From Piliocolobus tephrosceles (Eukaryota > Chordata > Mammalia > Primates > Cercopithecidae), in assembly GCF_002776525.5 (NCBI RefSeq), contig NC_045436.1, positions 52,339,514 to 52,403,513 on the forward strand: a stretch of DNA of 64,000 bases, read 5' to 3'. The notes under the pieces are model-generated. The model searched no databases, was not told where the DNA came from, and saw nothing but the letters and a program-made list of their open reading frames with translations. Shown piece after piece: positions 1-12,490 of the stretch (position 1 is its first letter; each line of letters starts with the position of its first letter). Position numbers and translations under genes: made by a program.

Positions 1-326
1 GTTTCTAACCGGAAGACCATAGAGGTCTAAGACCATCTACAACATAGGAATAAGACACATGTGATGGCAAATCAGTTGTGGACGATGCCTCATATATCGG
101 TTACTCTGCCTTCTCTTAGGCTTATAGACTTTTGCTATAATTCCACACCTCAGGCTTATAGACTTTTGCTCAGTGACTGTTTATAACTGGAAGACCGTAG
201 AGGTCTAAGACCATCTACAAAGTAGGAATAAGGCACAAGGGATGGCAAATCAGCTGTGGATGATTCCTCGTATATTGGTTACTCTGCCTTTTCTGAATTC
301 CACATCTCAGGCTTATAGATTATTGG
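1..326. repeat. Two-copy tandem duplication, ~178-bp unit
   Basis: Copy 1 starts at or before base 1 and copy 2 starts near 179. Both read 'gaccatctacaa', then a shared stretch through 'gatggcaaatcag' and 'ggttactctgcctt'. Copy 1 has about 30 extra bases, caused by an internal repeat of a 19-mer ('aggcttatagacttttgct') at 118-136 and 152-170. Copy 2 diverges after about 325. Identity between copies is roughly 85-90 percent by eye. The parent repeat family is not recognised, and the array may continue left of the window. Confidence 0.8.
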
Positions 327-1467
327 AGAAGACATCAGGACAAACGAAGCACAGGCAATTATCTATAAATGAGTCAGCTGCGAGATCTGAAAATAATATC
401 CAACAAATATGCATGAAATTGGGAAATTACTAAGGGAAATAATCAGATCCTCACAGTAGAGGTTTGTGTTTTGCGTTTGGAATATGTGAAAGTAATCTTT
501 AATAGGAAGAGACCAGAGAGAAAGGAATCAAAATAGATGTGCTGAGTAACAGTAATGGAAAAGTTATTCTTGTATCCTGAAAGATGTTTGAATTTTTCAT
601 GAGACCTGTTGAAATGCTCTCCTGGTCTTTTATTCCTTTGTATTTGGCAATACATAATATTTCACTTAGAATACTATTTTATCACCTGTGCTAACCAGAA
701 TGATTTGGCCACTTTCACCTTCAGTTTGAAAGAACCCAGATAATATGAATAAACAAACCAAATGATGTAGAAAAGAAAAAATAATCCTATCTTCTGAGAA
801 CAGAAACCAGATCTAAAATTTTTGTAAGATTTAATAATCAAAATGAGCCCGTTGTAATACCCTCCTGCCTTGTTAAAATAGTCACAATAAAGATTATCTG
901 GCTATTTTATTAATTCTGAAAAGCATAAAATAATTTTGTAGAATATTATGTATTAATTTCCTCTTCTCTCAACTAGAAACTGGATATTATAAATTAGGTT
1001 TAAAATATTTGCACATGTCCTCTTCAAGGATTTGATCATTTAAGATCAAAGCCAAGAGTAAGTCTGAAACTTTGAAAAGAATGCAATTATTTTCTCACAG
1101 CTGTTTGCTATTTCACACCTGCAAAAACAATAATATTTCAGCAAAAATATTTTTAAAGTAAAGAAAGAATTTAACTTGTGATTGAGGGCACATGTTGGTA
1201 AGGCTAAGCTACTTTTGTTAGCTGGTGAAACTAATCTCTCCCTTTCTTGGATCATGAAGGGTCTCTACAGATGGTTAGGAATTTCTTTATCTTGATGTTT
1301 TGTTTGCTTGCTTTAATCAAGGTTGCCATAAGAAGGAAACAGTTCTTTGGATAGAATTACTGATAAGACTTTGGTAAAATGACACAACTTTGGCAAATGA
1401 TTAAGACATACATTCAGTTAGACAACTAAATAATGTGGTGCTTCTGTCTACTTTGTTTTCTTACTGA
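327..1467. other. Unassigned AT-rich sequence
   Basis: No repeat family, RNA gene or credible coding exon is recognised. Reading frames here are short and have no domain character. Confidence 0.6.
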
Positions 1468-1484
1468 AGATTAATATTACTCTT

Positions 1485-1798
1485 GGTTGGATGTGATGGC
1501 TCATGCCTGTAATCTCAGCACTTTGGGAGGCCGAGGCAGGTGAATCACATGAGGTCAGAAGTTCGAGACCAGCCTAGCCAACATGGTGAAATCCCATCTC
1601 TACTAAAAATACAAAAATTAGCTGGACATGGTTATGGGCACCTGTAATCCCAGCAACTCAGGAGGTCAAGGCAGGAGAATACTTTGAACTCGGGAAGCAG
1701 AGGCTGCAGTGAGCTGAGATCACGTCACTGTACTCCAGCCTGGGTGACAAGAGTGAAACTCTGTCTCAACAAACAAACACACACACATACACACACAC
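1485..1798 (+). mobile_element. Alu SINE (AluS-like), full length
   Basis: A complete dimeric Alu with a decayed start ('ggttggatgtgatggctca'), intact B-box region ('gttcgagaccagcc'), left A-rich linker and right arm. The tail has drifted to a CA-rich tract. 'gttcgagaccagcctagccaac' at the left-arm end fits AluS rather than AluY. A 17-bp target-site duplication flanks it at 1468-1484 and 1799-1815 with two differences, which fixes the ends. Confidence 0.93.
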
Positions 1799-1815
1799 AG
1801 ATTAATATCACTCTC

Positions 1816-2990
1816 TAGTTGCATGTATCTTTGGAGTCAGATTTCATATTTGGTTCCTGATGTTTTTTATTTGTTTTGTCCTGGTTTACTCCATCTTCTG
1901 TTGCCTTGTTCTACATGATTGCACCTTAATTCTTGTTTTAGTCTTTGTATTGGTTGCATGAATATCTCCTTTCATTTGTATCTTGCTTCTTATTGAGAAA
2001 TAGTTACATTACCCTTTATTTCAGAAACAAGCAAATATACAACAAACAGGCAAATAATCAAACAAATAAAAATCCCAAACAAATGTGTGTTAGTTATTGT
2101 TTCTGCTGGGCTTTTATGCTCTCTCACTTTCTCTATCTATTGATTGATATTTTGCCAGCTCAAAAGGAGGCCAAATTGTAGAGTGGTTAGTCCTTCATTT
2201 TATAAAGATTGCATTGATTGCTTTTGTATTGGCTAATTCAGAGTTGGAAATAAATTTTAATGGCATACTGATATTTTATTAAGAAAAAGAGAACTTCATG
2301 GAGTAGTTCCCATTGGAAGATTGATCCCTAATATTCATTCTTCATTTGCCATATTTATTTTTAATCTCTCACTTGGTCAGGGAATGACTACTGGATTAAG
2401 CAGTTAAAAGTGAAAGTGAAAGCCCAGGAACTGGTGGGGCACTTGGGACATAAAATCTAGTCCCAGGGGAGACAGTTGAGATTATCTTTGAGAAAACTCT
2501 GGCAAAATTTTGGAGTGTGTTTTGTTGCTTTCTTTGTGTGATGGATCCAGCAGAGAGTGCAATGATAGTCAATACAGGTACATGTGTAGATACAGGATCG
2601 GTCTAATGGTTTGCACACAGACAATCTTCTGTCACACAAATTTGGGTTATGTATAAAATATGTAATGTATTCTCTGCCTTCCACTGAGTAAACCTCTACT
2701 GAATTTTTTCCTTTTGGAAACTTATTTCATCTATGAGGAAATTACTTCTTGTGTCAATCACCTGTCTTTAGCTGATTTGCTGTGATACCATATCATGCTT
2801 TCCGTGGTAGAAATTCTTTGTTAGAAACCTGGGCTGAACGATGCTTATGGCATATGCTTTCATATTGAAGAGATACTTCAGCACCTGCAAAGCTTCTCTA
2901 TGTGTGTGGCAAGCAGGATTACCCACAGGTAATAGGATGTTACAATGGCTCTTTCCTGTCTCAAGTTCAACTGTACAACAGCAAACATTA
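1816..2990. other. Unassigned sequence between two Alus
   Basis: Nothing assignable is seen. Longer reading frames lack start context, conserved motifs or splice-site support. Confidence 0.55.
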
Positions 2991-3004
2991 GAACGGAGTG
3001 TAGG

Positions 3005-3292
3005 GGCCGGGCGCAGTGGCTCACGCCTGTAATCCCCAGCACTTTGGGAGGCCGAGACAGGTGGATCACGAGGTCAGGAGATCGAGACCATCCTGGCTAA
3101 CACGGTAAAACCCCGTCTCTATTAAAAATACAAAAAAAAAAAAATTAGCCGGGCGCAGTGGCAGGCGCCTGTAGTCCCAGCTACACGGGAGACTGAAGCA
3201 GGAGAATGGCATGAACCCAGGAGGCAGAGCTTGCAGTGAGTGGAGATCGCGCCACTGCACTCCAGCCTGGGCGACACAGCAAGACCCTGCTA

Positions 3293-3328
<36 letters not shown>
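3005..3328 (+). mobile_element. AluY SINE, full length
   Basis: Starts 'ggccgggcgcagtggctc', carries the AluY reading 'gagatcgagaccatcctgg', a 13-A middle linker and a tail of about 35 uninterrupted A (3294-3328). The target-site duplication is at 2991-3004 ('gaacggagtgtagg') and 3329-3342 ('ggacggggtgtagg'). The long pure tail and retained CpGs suggest it is among the younger insertions here. Confidence 0.95.
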
Positions 3329-3330
<2 letters not shown>

Positions 3331-3342
3331 ACGGGGTGTAGG

Positions 3343-4750
3343 AAAAATGTTCCCATGTAGATTTAAGAGGAAATGGTTTAAGAAACTTTAGCTAGCTTAG
3401 GGTTCTGTAAGAGGAGTGGCTGGACTATGGAGGAGATTTATTGGCAGAGAGGAGTCTCAGAGTGACATGGAAAAAGGGTGCTACCTTCTCGCCTCAGCCT
3501 GAGGAGGTGATAGGCAATGGAACTACTTGGACACTTTGACCTGCCTGCTGCAATTGGGAGAGATGAAAAATTTGTGCTTGATAAAAGTAACACGGCTGAA
3601 GCAGAATGTAAACCAGAGAATGATTTGGTTCACAAAATTTATAGGACTGGCTTTAGCAGCAGAAGAAAGGAGTGTGGTCACATCTTAAGACTCCATCTCT
3701 ATTACGTTATCTAGGTAACAGATGAGTAAGTGTTTTGCATGGGCCCAATTTGAAACCAGAAAGAGAGAGAAGAGAGAGGTAACTGGTGAGGGATTTGGGG
3801 TTGTCTTGGCTTTTATTTCCCAGGACTTCAGAGGGACAAGGAGTCTTCTCTTGAAAGAGTCTGTGTATAAATTGCTGAACACACAGAAGGTATAGAAGGA
3901 TTTGTAAATGACCATCAGGATGAAAGTGCAACCTTCCTGGTCGAGAGAGTATGGGAAAGAATTGTCCAGTAGGCTCTGCCCAGAAGAAAGTATAGCTTTA
4001 TTCATCTACCAAGCACAGAAATGGTCAAACTATTCAGATAAGCAAGAACTGTCCGAAAATTATAGCACCTTCTTCTTCCACTGACTTGGAGATGAGAGTC
4101 AACAAAATGATAATAAAAAAAACCACTGAGGAAACAGTGAATGAGAAAAGATATAAAGAAAGACCATTTCTTCCTTCTAGGTGGAACAAACTTGAAAAAG
4201 GTCTCTTTTTCCAAGACGAAAATGTTTATCTGGAAGTTAGATTCTGTGTTTTAACTTATATTTGGCATTGTTCATTCTAATTTCACAATTGAAATTGTGT
4301 GAAATGTAAATTATCGTAGGACCTCTTATTCCTAAGGGTAAAGGAAAAACCATAGGTATGCCAAAATTTTTATCGAGGGGCAGATGAAAATTATTCACAT
4401 TGAAAAAATGTTAATGAGCTGGAATGAGGGCGCGGACAATACACAAGTAAAATTGTGTTTTGTTGACTTTGCAAGTTGTACGTGTTCTTGACTTAATTTT
4501 GCTTTACTGGAATTTTTTTAACCTTTTCCTTTTAGTTTTAGGGTTAATAAAATATATATTCAGTTAGAAAAGCTGGGTAAAGATTTTATTAAGTTTGTTG
4601 GTTCCTAAAATTTATTTTTACATTATTATTTCAGGTGATTTGGAAGTTCTCCATTGCTACTATGACTCTCCAGTTTTCCAACTTTATGTTTTCCATTTTG
4701 TATCTTACAAAACTATAGAGGTTACATATGCCATCACCATCCTGGACTCA
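3343..4750. other. Unassigned sequence
   Basis: Mixed-composition DNA with no repeat I can name. Overlapping short frames on both strands near 3500-4280 look like chance: no shared domain, no Kozak-like start, no exon boundaries. Confidence 0.5.
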
Positions 4751-4754
4751 TTTT

Positions 4755-4945
4755 GACATTCAAAATAACCCTGTATATTTGCAAGACAAACATCATTGTA
4801 TCTATTTTAGAAAAAGGCAGACCAACATTTACAGGAGTAAAATAATTGCTAAAATTTATACTGTTAATAAATGGCAGGGCCAAGATTACAAGTCAGTCTT
4901 CTGATTACAGTTTCACAATTTCAGAATCTATATTTCAGTATTCAT
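4755..4945 (-). mobile_element. MIR SINE fragment
   Basis: Reverse-complement MIR signature: 'ttaataaatggcagggcc' followed by 'ttctgattacag' matches the MIR core read antisense. Diverged, ends approximate. Confidence 0.65.
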
Positions 4946-5008
4946 ATAAGTCTTCTATTTTTATAGATGATAACACTCCATAACAGATAACAATTTCTGA
5001 ACATTTCT

Positions 5009-5312
5009 CTTTTTTTTTTTTTTTTTTTTTGAGATGGAGTCTAGTTCTGTTGCCCAGGCTGGAGTGCAGTGGCAAGATCTCGGCTCACTGCAACTTTCAC
5101 CTCCTGGTTTCAAGCCATTCTCCTGCCTCAGATTCCCGAGTAGCTGGTATTATAGGCGTAAGCCACCACACCTGGCTAATTTTTGTGTTTTTAGTAGAGA
5201 CGGGTTTCACCATGTTGGCTCAGGCTGGTCTTGAACTTCTGACCTCAGGTGATCCGCCTACCTTGGCCTCCCAAATTTCTGGGATTACAGGCGTGAGCCA
5301 ACAAGCTCAGCC
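5009..5312 (-). mobile_element. Alu SINE (AluS-like), full length
   Basis: Antisense Alu starting with a T tract (5009-5030) and 'gagatggagtct', ending at the decayed Alu 5' end near 5312. The target-site duplication is 'tgaacatttct' at 4998-5008 and 'tgagcatttct' at 5313-5323. Translated Alu antisense gives a 114-residue frame that is not a gene. Confidence 0.94.
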
Positions 5313-5329
5313 TGAGCATTTCTTATGTA

Positions 5330-5540
5330 ACAGACACTTTAGTAGTGCTGTTTATTATCGCTCTTGTTTTTAGTAACAGTTCTATGAGGTAGGGATAACT
5401 GCATCATTTTGTAGATGAGAAAACTGAGACTTTGATAGATGTAGGGATTTAACCAAGATCATACACTAGACAGTGATTAGCACTGAGAAAACTTAAACCA
5501 TGTCAGCTTAACTTTAGACCTGAATAATTAACTACTGCAC
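5330..5540 (-). mobile_element. MIR SINE
   Basis: 'tctatgaggtagggataac', then 'gatgagaaaactgagac' and a decayed 'aaccaagatcatac' follow the antisense MIR order. It is a separate copy from 4755-4945 because both contain the same part of the core. Confidence 0.75.
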
Positions 5541-5579
5541 TCCCATACTTTTTGAAATGAATACATCTTAGTAAGTGTA

Positions 5580-5941
5580 TGTATATTAGTTTGTTCTCAT
5601 CCTGCTAATAAAGATATACCCGAGACCAGGTAACTTATATAAAGAAAAGAGGTCTAGTTGACTCACAGTTCCACATGGCTGGGGAAGCCTCAGGAAACTT
5701 AACAATCATGGCGGGAGGCAACTCTTCACAGGGCGGCAGGAGAGAGAATGAGTGCCGAGCCAAGGGGGATGTGCCTCATAAAACCATCAGACCTCTTGAG
5801 AACTCACTCATTATCATGAGAACAGCATGGCGGAAACCGCCCCCATGATTCAATTATTTCCACCTGACCCTGCCCTTGACAAGGCGGGATTATTACAATT
5901 CAAGGTGAGATTTGGTGGGAACACAGAGCCAAACCATGTCA
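5580..5941 (-). mobile_element. THE1/MST-type MaLR LTR (solo)
   Basis: Read antisense this follows the THE1/MST LTR from start to finish: 'ccaaaccatgtca' at the right is the LTR start. Then come the 'gattcaattatttcc' block, 'atcatgagaacagcatgg', 'ccacatggctgggga', and 'tattagtttgttctcat' near the LTR end. At 362 bp it is about the family's full LTR length. No internal MaLR sequence lies on either side, so it is a solo LTR. I could not confirm a clean target-site duplication. Confidence 0.88.
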
Positions 5942-5949
5942 ATGTGGTT

Positions 5950-8900
5950 TTTCACATATTGCTGAATTTTATATTATGGAAATCTAAAGTGTATATAATT
6001 CTAAGCAAGCTGCTGCTACTAAACTACTGCTTTTTTTTAAAGAGGTGGAAAGAACACTCGACCTGAATTTAAAACATTAAGTTGCAATGTCTGCCTTGTT
6101 TTTAGACAATTATGATATAAAGCGTGTTGCAAAATTCCTCAGATTTGTTTTCCTCTCTATCTGTTATACAGAAACTATACTTAAGCTCACTATACAACTT
6201 TAAAATATTATGCATAAGTTCACATAGTAAGCATGGATTAATTACTGAGGAAAAGAAGTGTGTCTCTCTCTGTGCGTGTTTATATATATATACACAGTCC
6301 TCTACATTTATATATACACAGTCCTCTACACACACACACATATATATATAGATGCCATTAGTTCCTGTAGTAATAATGAGGCAGCCATTTATTTCTCATT
6401 ATCAAGGTTGATGATTAGCTGGCATGCACAATAGCTGGTGCTACTGCTGTACCATTTAAAACATATTTTCTATGTATACTTGCCTCTAATAATCTCCAAT
6501 CACAGAGTTCCATGTATGTCAAAAGCAGTAGTATATTAGCACATCAGACTTAAAAAGGAGTTAAATGTTCAATTGGAATAATATCTTACGTGTTGACATT
6601 CATTTTAACATGCTAAATGTTATAGAGCCAACACTTGCATAGACTAAGCATCAGCACTCTTAATCTATTATTTTTACACCAAATTCTGACTGTGATATTC
6701 CAGTCAATGAATGATCATTTTAAGTCATCAAATGGTACTGCTACCTGCTAGCTATCTTTGTACAGCAGCACTTGTGAAATTATTTGAATATTCGATTGCA
6801 TTTTATGTTATTACTTATCAAATGAGTGGAAATGGAAAACTGATACATAAACTTAATTCATTTGAGGCAAAATTACAAATTATTATCATTAAAATTCCTT
6901 GTATTCACTGTTCTTAAATTAGTTGGTGTTTCATAGTGAAAGAAAATAATAAAGGAAGTTCATGCATAAAATAATAGAAACCTTTGAGGAATACATTGTT
7001 TAAAAGTTAAGATCTATATAGGACATTTATTATATTGTATTTTATAAATTTTACTATATCACTCATTGTAAGATGAACTATCAATTAAAAAGTACCTAAC
7101 AAAAAATATACAGTCCTGTATTCAAAGTAGAAAAATCTATTCAAAATGTACACTGATTTTAGAAATGCTGAAATGTGGTTTTAGAATCGGATAAGTACCT
7201 AATTATTTTTAATTTCGAAAAATGGTTTTTCTAGCTTTCTTATATTTGATTCTGATATGCATTTAGAATTATATTATTTATAAAAGTTATGATAAAATTT
7301 AGATCTATTTTCTTAATACATAAAAGCTCATTCAATAGTGAGTAATGCTTGTTAATAACAAAATAATGGTATAATAGATATACTTTGTTTGCTTTTCTGT
7401 TTACAGATCATCATAATAAAGATGTGATGTTTTTGTAACATATTTTAACTGTCAGATCACATTTCTGTGTTTAACTTGAGTGAAGTGGAGACTAACAGGT
7501 AAGAATAATTTTCTATATGTCAATTTAGAGACTTTTGTAGAGGGCCTCTCCAAATGAAACCTGTATTCTTTATAATATTTAACATCAGTTTTAAATTAAA
7601 TTAATATATATGTGTCCATCAAACAAGAATCAATAGTGGTAGATGTGCTGTGGGCTCTTCTTTTGTATACTAATAATTATTCCTTTGCATCTTTACTTTC
7701 GTCTTTTTTCTCTTGCTTATCAAGATTGCTTCACTACCTATTAGTGGCTAGAAATTCTAGCAGCATATTTTGCAAAAAAATACCTCAGTTTAAAAAAAAA
7801 AGGTGTAAAATTTTATGGATCAGACTATTTGTCAAAATCGTGATTGTTTATATTTGCTAAGGAGTTGACTTGAAGATGACTCTTATTTTTTCCTCTGTGA
7901 ATTTTTCCTAAATATTAACACTAATGATTGTTTTTAAAGATGCAAAGATGAAAAAGTAGTCATTTGTGGTATTAAGTTTCTGATTGGTTGATGATTGATT
8001 AATAGATGACTTTTCCACACCTAATTCAATTACTACATTAAGTAGATGATTATATAGAGAAAAGTTAATTTTATTTCAATATGAAGAATAGAAATGCAAT
8101 TGTGAGGAGTGATAAGATTCGGCAAGAAACATAAATTTTTGCCATCTAGAGTGTTTTCTTAGGTGTAACTCCCCAACACACAGTTGGGTCTGGAATTGAA
8201 ATGAGGCTTAGAATTGATATATCATTTTTAGGGTCATCAACATTCATGAAAGAAAGCACCTCAGTGTTATTTGTGAAATGATCAAGTTGCATATACAGGA
8301 GAAGAATAAAGGAATATGGTGAGATCCATGGGAAACTTCTATTATTTTCCTATTTTCTACACGTAATTCAATTACTTCAGTTTTGGCCCAACCATCTCCT
8401 GAATTAACTGTATACTTTCTACTTTGTCTTTCTGCATCTTGTCATTCTCTCCTCTAATTCATTTTCCACATGACCTCTGTATTGACATATTAAAAGTAGA
8501 TCACTTTTCATATGATAAACCTAAATAAATCTTTGTTTCCTTTTTGTTTACAGAAGAAAGCTCACTCATCCTGGTACTTGGTATGATCTTTCATTGTATG
8601 GCTGAAAGTTGCATTCCAGATATAACCGTAGAATCTGAATTAAAATTAATTTCTCTCTTATTCTCTCATAATTGTTTATTACCATTCTCTTATAGCTCTT
8701 TTAAAATCTTAATTGCATAGCTATGCAGATGTCTGATCTCTTGGGAATAAATCATGAAGGGAAGAAATCGATTCTAAGTCATCAACTAATATAGGCTTTT
8801 CTTATAATAGATACTCATTTATTTAATTTTTGGTTTAATTTAATAAAAATTATATAACTTTGGATGTTTGGTACTTGGTGGTTCTCAAACAACAAAATTT

Positions 8901-11265
8901 CAATTTTAAAAAGGTAGTCTGATTGTCTAGAAATATCTTATTTGCCTTCACTATCTATCCCACAGTTGTAGATTTCCACTTTTCTTCATTATTTTATCAT
9001 AAATCAAAGGTAGCTCTTTAGCTTGATATTTTATGTACTTTATTAGGTCTCTGTATAAATTTGGAGCATAGAAACAGAATATTTATATCTTGTGCTTGTA
9101 GTTATGTATTACTATACACAATTAAATGTTTATTTTCATGTTTCATAATTATTTCTCTTGACTTGCTTGGGAAGCACTGTATGTGAATAAGCCAAACCTA
9201 AAAAAAGCAAAACCTTCTCCAACCCTGGGTACATGAGTAGCTTTCTACCTTCATAAAATAAATCTGTGAATTTTAGTTTCAAAAACTATATCCATGGTAA
9301 ACAAATAATTAGATTGAATGTAAGCAAAATACAGTTACTTATAGTTTACTTTCATTTTTCTTTTGGATTTTGATTTCTTAAGAATAATGGAATTTGACTG
9401 ATCATTATTGTTTTCCTAGAATGTATTTGCCACCACATATTTGCTCAAGTAAATCACACTCCCATCTTAATTTATTTATTTGTAACAAAAACATGCCAGG
9501 GAATCGGCTGACAAAATATGCATTATTATTATATTTTTATACTAACAAGCACTAGGGAGCCATAAGCTGTGACTTTTCTTGTTTCTGATGTCAGTTGTCC
9601 TATACCTGACAGTATCTGAAAACATACACATTTGTGATTCAAATTATAAAAATATGGTGAAAGATGAAGGAAAATGGGTAGGAGAAAACAAGGATGAAAC
9701 AGCCATTTGATAGTCAATAAGATTAAAACTTTTATTTCTATTGTATGTAGGTATTTATTTATTGAAGAATAAAACATGTATCTACTTGAATAAGCAGCAC
9801 ACAAGGAGAGAGAATAAAATATAGGATTTGCCACTTCACTTCTCTTTCCATTCTTAAAAATATAGGATTTTATAAATTCCATATGTAGTTGCATGTAGAC
9901 TTTTATAATACATGCAAAATAAGGTTTTTTTGAAGTTTTGTTAAAGGGAATTAAGAGTTCTATACACAATAGTCTAGGTCATTTAATCACAAACCATGTT
10001 TTATATTGATTATGTAATGCTAGAATTATTCCATTTTTTAGGGAAATCAGAGCTATTCTTACACATCTTATTACTGTATGTTTTCATATGATCAGCACCA
10101 CCCATCACCACATTCAATAAGCAACATGGGGATAGTGAATCAGAAATAATTATGTTCTGTTTTCTTCTGAAATTCTACCCATGAATCAGTTAATTTATAT
10201 GGAGATCTAGTAAGCTCACCATGCCATTTGTACTTCTTAATCCTTCTTTTATTAGCTATACTTATGAGAATATTACACCATTATTTTCCTACAAGCCTCA
10301 AGGCTCAACTAATTTGTATAGTCAAAAATATTTTCAAGTGGCCTTCCTTTCTGACTAAAGAATTATTCATACTCTGTGTCTCAGTTTGACTGAACATGTC
10401 TCAAGATTTAAATGTGTACACTTTATTCTGTGGGTAAGAATAAGCACTGAGGAAAGCAAGGTCATTACAGGTCTTGAAATTTGTTGTATATATCAGTGGT
10501 TCTTGGTCTTTATCCATCAATGCTCTGGCTACCTCCTCTCAAATGCTGGAGTAATTTGTTGTAGTCATTTATTAACATTATTTTTAAAAAGACAAGGAAG
10601 AGATTGTGTCTTCTAAACTCTGAAATTCTGGCAATTAATCTAACGGCTGTGGAAGATTTCTAGCCTTACATAGCAACAATAAAGAGTATTTGGAAAGCAA
10701 AACTATGCCCACTGATTATTAATTTATGTCTCCCACCTCCCTCCTGCACACAGTAAGCCTCTAACATTGAAATTCCATTTCCATTGACATTTCTGAGATG
10801 TTAAAATTACAGAGTTTAGTTATTCCAGCTTTTCTCTTTGTGTTCCAATTTTATAAAAACCTCAAAGTTTAAATGAGCACTTAAAACACCATTTTATTCT
10901 CTGGTTGAATTCTTTATTATGTAGATTTAAAGAAATTTAAATTCTGAATCTAAGTAAAATAACAGAGGCATATGCATTAAGGAAGTGTAAATTAAGAAGT
11001 TGGATATTCAACAAGGGTCTATGGGAGTATGCCAAGTGAGTCCTGCAGATTTCAGGGGAACAGTCCAGACTGGGACAAGGCTAGCTAGTGAGCTCAAGAA
11101 GGGGGTTACTGTGACCGGAGAAATAGTGCCAAAGATAGAATAGTAAATGAGTTCAAAAAGGTAACTGCAACCCAGCTTTTGTTAGCATTTAGAACATCAT
11201 AAGATCATTTGGCTTAATGTATCAAGCAAAGATGTTGAACAGTTTTCTGCAGATATATGATGTGC
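5950..11265. other. Long AT-rich stretch without assignable genes
   Basis: More than 5 kb with no Alu or recognisable L1. Faint old-repeat resemblance (possibly L2 near 8400-8620) is too weak to call. The longest open frame is 146 codons on the minus strand at 9529-9969, with no recognisable domain and AT-driven composition. The compound microsatellite at 6281-6350 is the only clear feature. Confidence 0.5.
6281..6350. repeat. Compound (TA)n/(CA)n microsatellite
   Basis: Alternating TA and CA runs surround two copies of 'acacagtcctctaca' about 24 bp apart, so the tract also contains a small duplicated unit. Confidence 0.85.
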
Positions 11266-11269
11266 TAAA

Positions 11270-11637
11270 TTAGATTATATCACCATCACTATAGATTCTG
11301 AGCACTATGATGAGTCTAGACTGTAAACTGATTAGGATATTGCTTTAAGTCATAACAATAATCCAAGTAAGAGATGATGTTGGCTTTTAAGTAATAGAGA
11401 TGAGAAAAAAATGATTTGATTCGGGTTATTTTTGAAAAATTTTTTTTGATAGATTTGATGTGGTTATGAAAGAAAGAAAGGTATTAGAGACGATTCAAGA
11501 ATGTTGGCTTAGTCAAATAGAAGAATGATATTGCCATTTGTGTCATGGAAAGACTTTGACAGCAGTTGCATCTGGTAAAGGTGAGAAGTTCAGTTTTGAA
11601 GATGTCAAGTGTAATTTGCTTATTAGTTATCTACGAG

Positions 11638-11685
<48 letters not shown>

Positions 11686-12490
11686 CATGTATTTGCATCT
11701 GTTTCCTGGCATTTAAATATATATGGCCAGAACTCAGATAAGTCTATACTGGGGTTATACATTTGAAAGTTGTCTACATATAAATGGTATTCAAAGCCCT
11801 AACACCGAATCAGATTACCCAATGAGTTAGCATATGTAGAAAAGAGGCAAAGAAAAGGAGGAAGAAAGAGGGAGAGAGGCTTGAAGTGGCTGGTGATGTC
11901 AGAGGAAAGGAGGACAGGAGTATGGTCAGCAGAAACCAAGGTCAGTCAAGTCTAGGAAGTGGTTAAAGAAGGAGGGAGTAATCTACTGGGTGAAATAATG
12001 TTTATACATCAAGTAGATTGCTGACAAAAAACAGATGGTTAGAATTAGCAATATTGATAGTCCCTGATGATTTGTAAAAGAATCAGGAAGTGTGGCTGAT
12101 GGAAGCTGTTACAATAGTCTCAAAAGAGAATGGGAAAATAATAATCTAATAGGAAATGGAGAGTGTAACACTTAAGAAGTTACCATAAATATAAATAGGA
12201 AGGAGAAAGTGAGGTCAAGAGAAGCCTCTCTTCTTCTTTTTCTTTTTCATTTATAAAGTGAATAAGACGTTTTTAATTCATAAGAATTACTAGTACAGAG
12301 GGGAGGGGAGATATTGAAACAGACCAAAGACACATGAATCTTTGGAGCAATGTTCTTAAATTGGTACGGTAGAATGGGATCTAGAGGAAAGGAAAATCTT
12401 AAGAACACAGGGTTCATCCATATCAATAGGAGGATGATCAGAATTATGTGGGCACCACTTCTGGAAGTAGATCTATAAGGTGGTGGGATT
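11270..12490 (-). mobile_element. LINE2 (L2) fragment, reverse-transcriptase region
   Basis: Diverged antisense L2 can be followed for about 1.2 kb. Landmarks in order: 'tagactgta' near 11318, 'aataatccaagtaagagatg' at about 11357, 'agttcagttttgaagatgtc' near 11588, 'atataaatggtattcaaagcc' near 11780, 'gagggagtaatctactggg' near 11973, and 'ttcatccatatcaatagga' near 12412. These correspond to the L2 ORF2 RT domain and downstream coding region in reverse. Frames are broken, so it is a dead element. It is interrupted by the (GT)n tract at 11642-11682. Ends approximate. Confidence 0.8.
11642..11682. repeat. (TG)n microsatellite
   Basis: About 20 uninterrupted TG units inside the antisense L2. 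It produces valine-cysteine repeat frames on translation, which are artefacts. Confidence 0.97.

Noticed and set aside
5827..6066. 79-codon frame starting at a good-looking ATG
   Set aside because: The first half is THE1/MST LTR sequence read in its antisense direction and the rest is unique AT-rich DNA.
7380..7500. Possible exon with 'tttacag' acceptor-like and 'aggtaag' donor-like ends
   Set aside because: Such short splice-like matches are common in AT-rich DNA. No open frame or protein match supports an exon.
8400..8620. Possible L2 fragment
   Set aside because: Scattered resemblance only. No run of landmarks in order as seen at 11270-12490 or 46550-48085.
9529..9969. 146-codon open frame on the minus strand, the longest in unassigned DNA
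   Set aside because: AT-rich composition, no recognisable domain, poor start context, no exon or promoter evidence. Chance open frames of this length are expected in 64 kb.
10495..10570. Possible MER5-type end 'cagtggttcttgg'
   Set aside because: Only the first dozen bases resemble a hAT-Charlie terminus. The following sequence does not follow the family.
11538..11741. Cysteine-valine repeat protein
   Set aside because: Translation of the (TG)n microsatellite.
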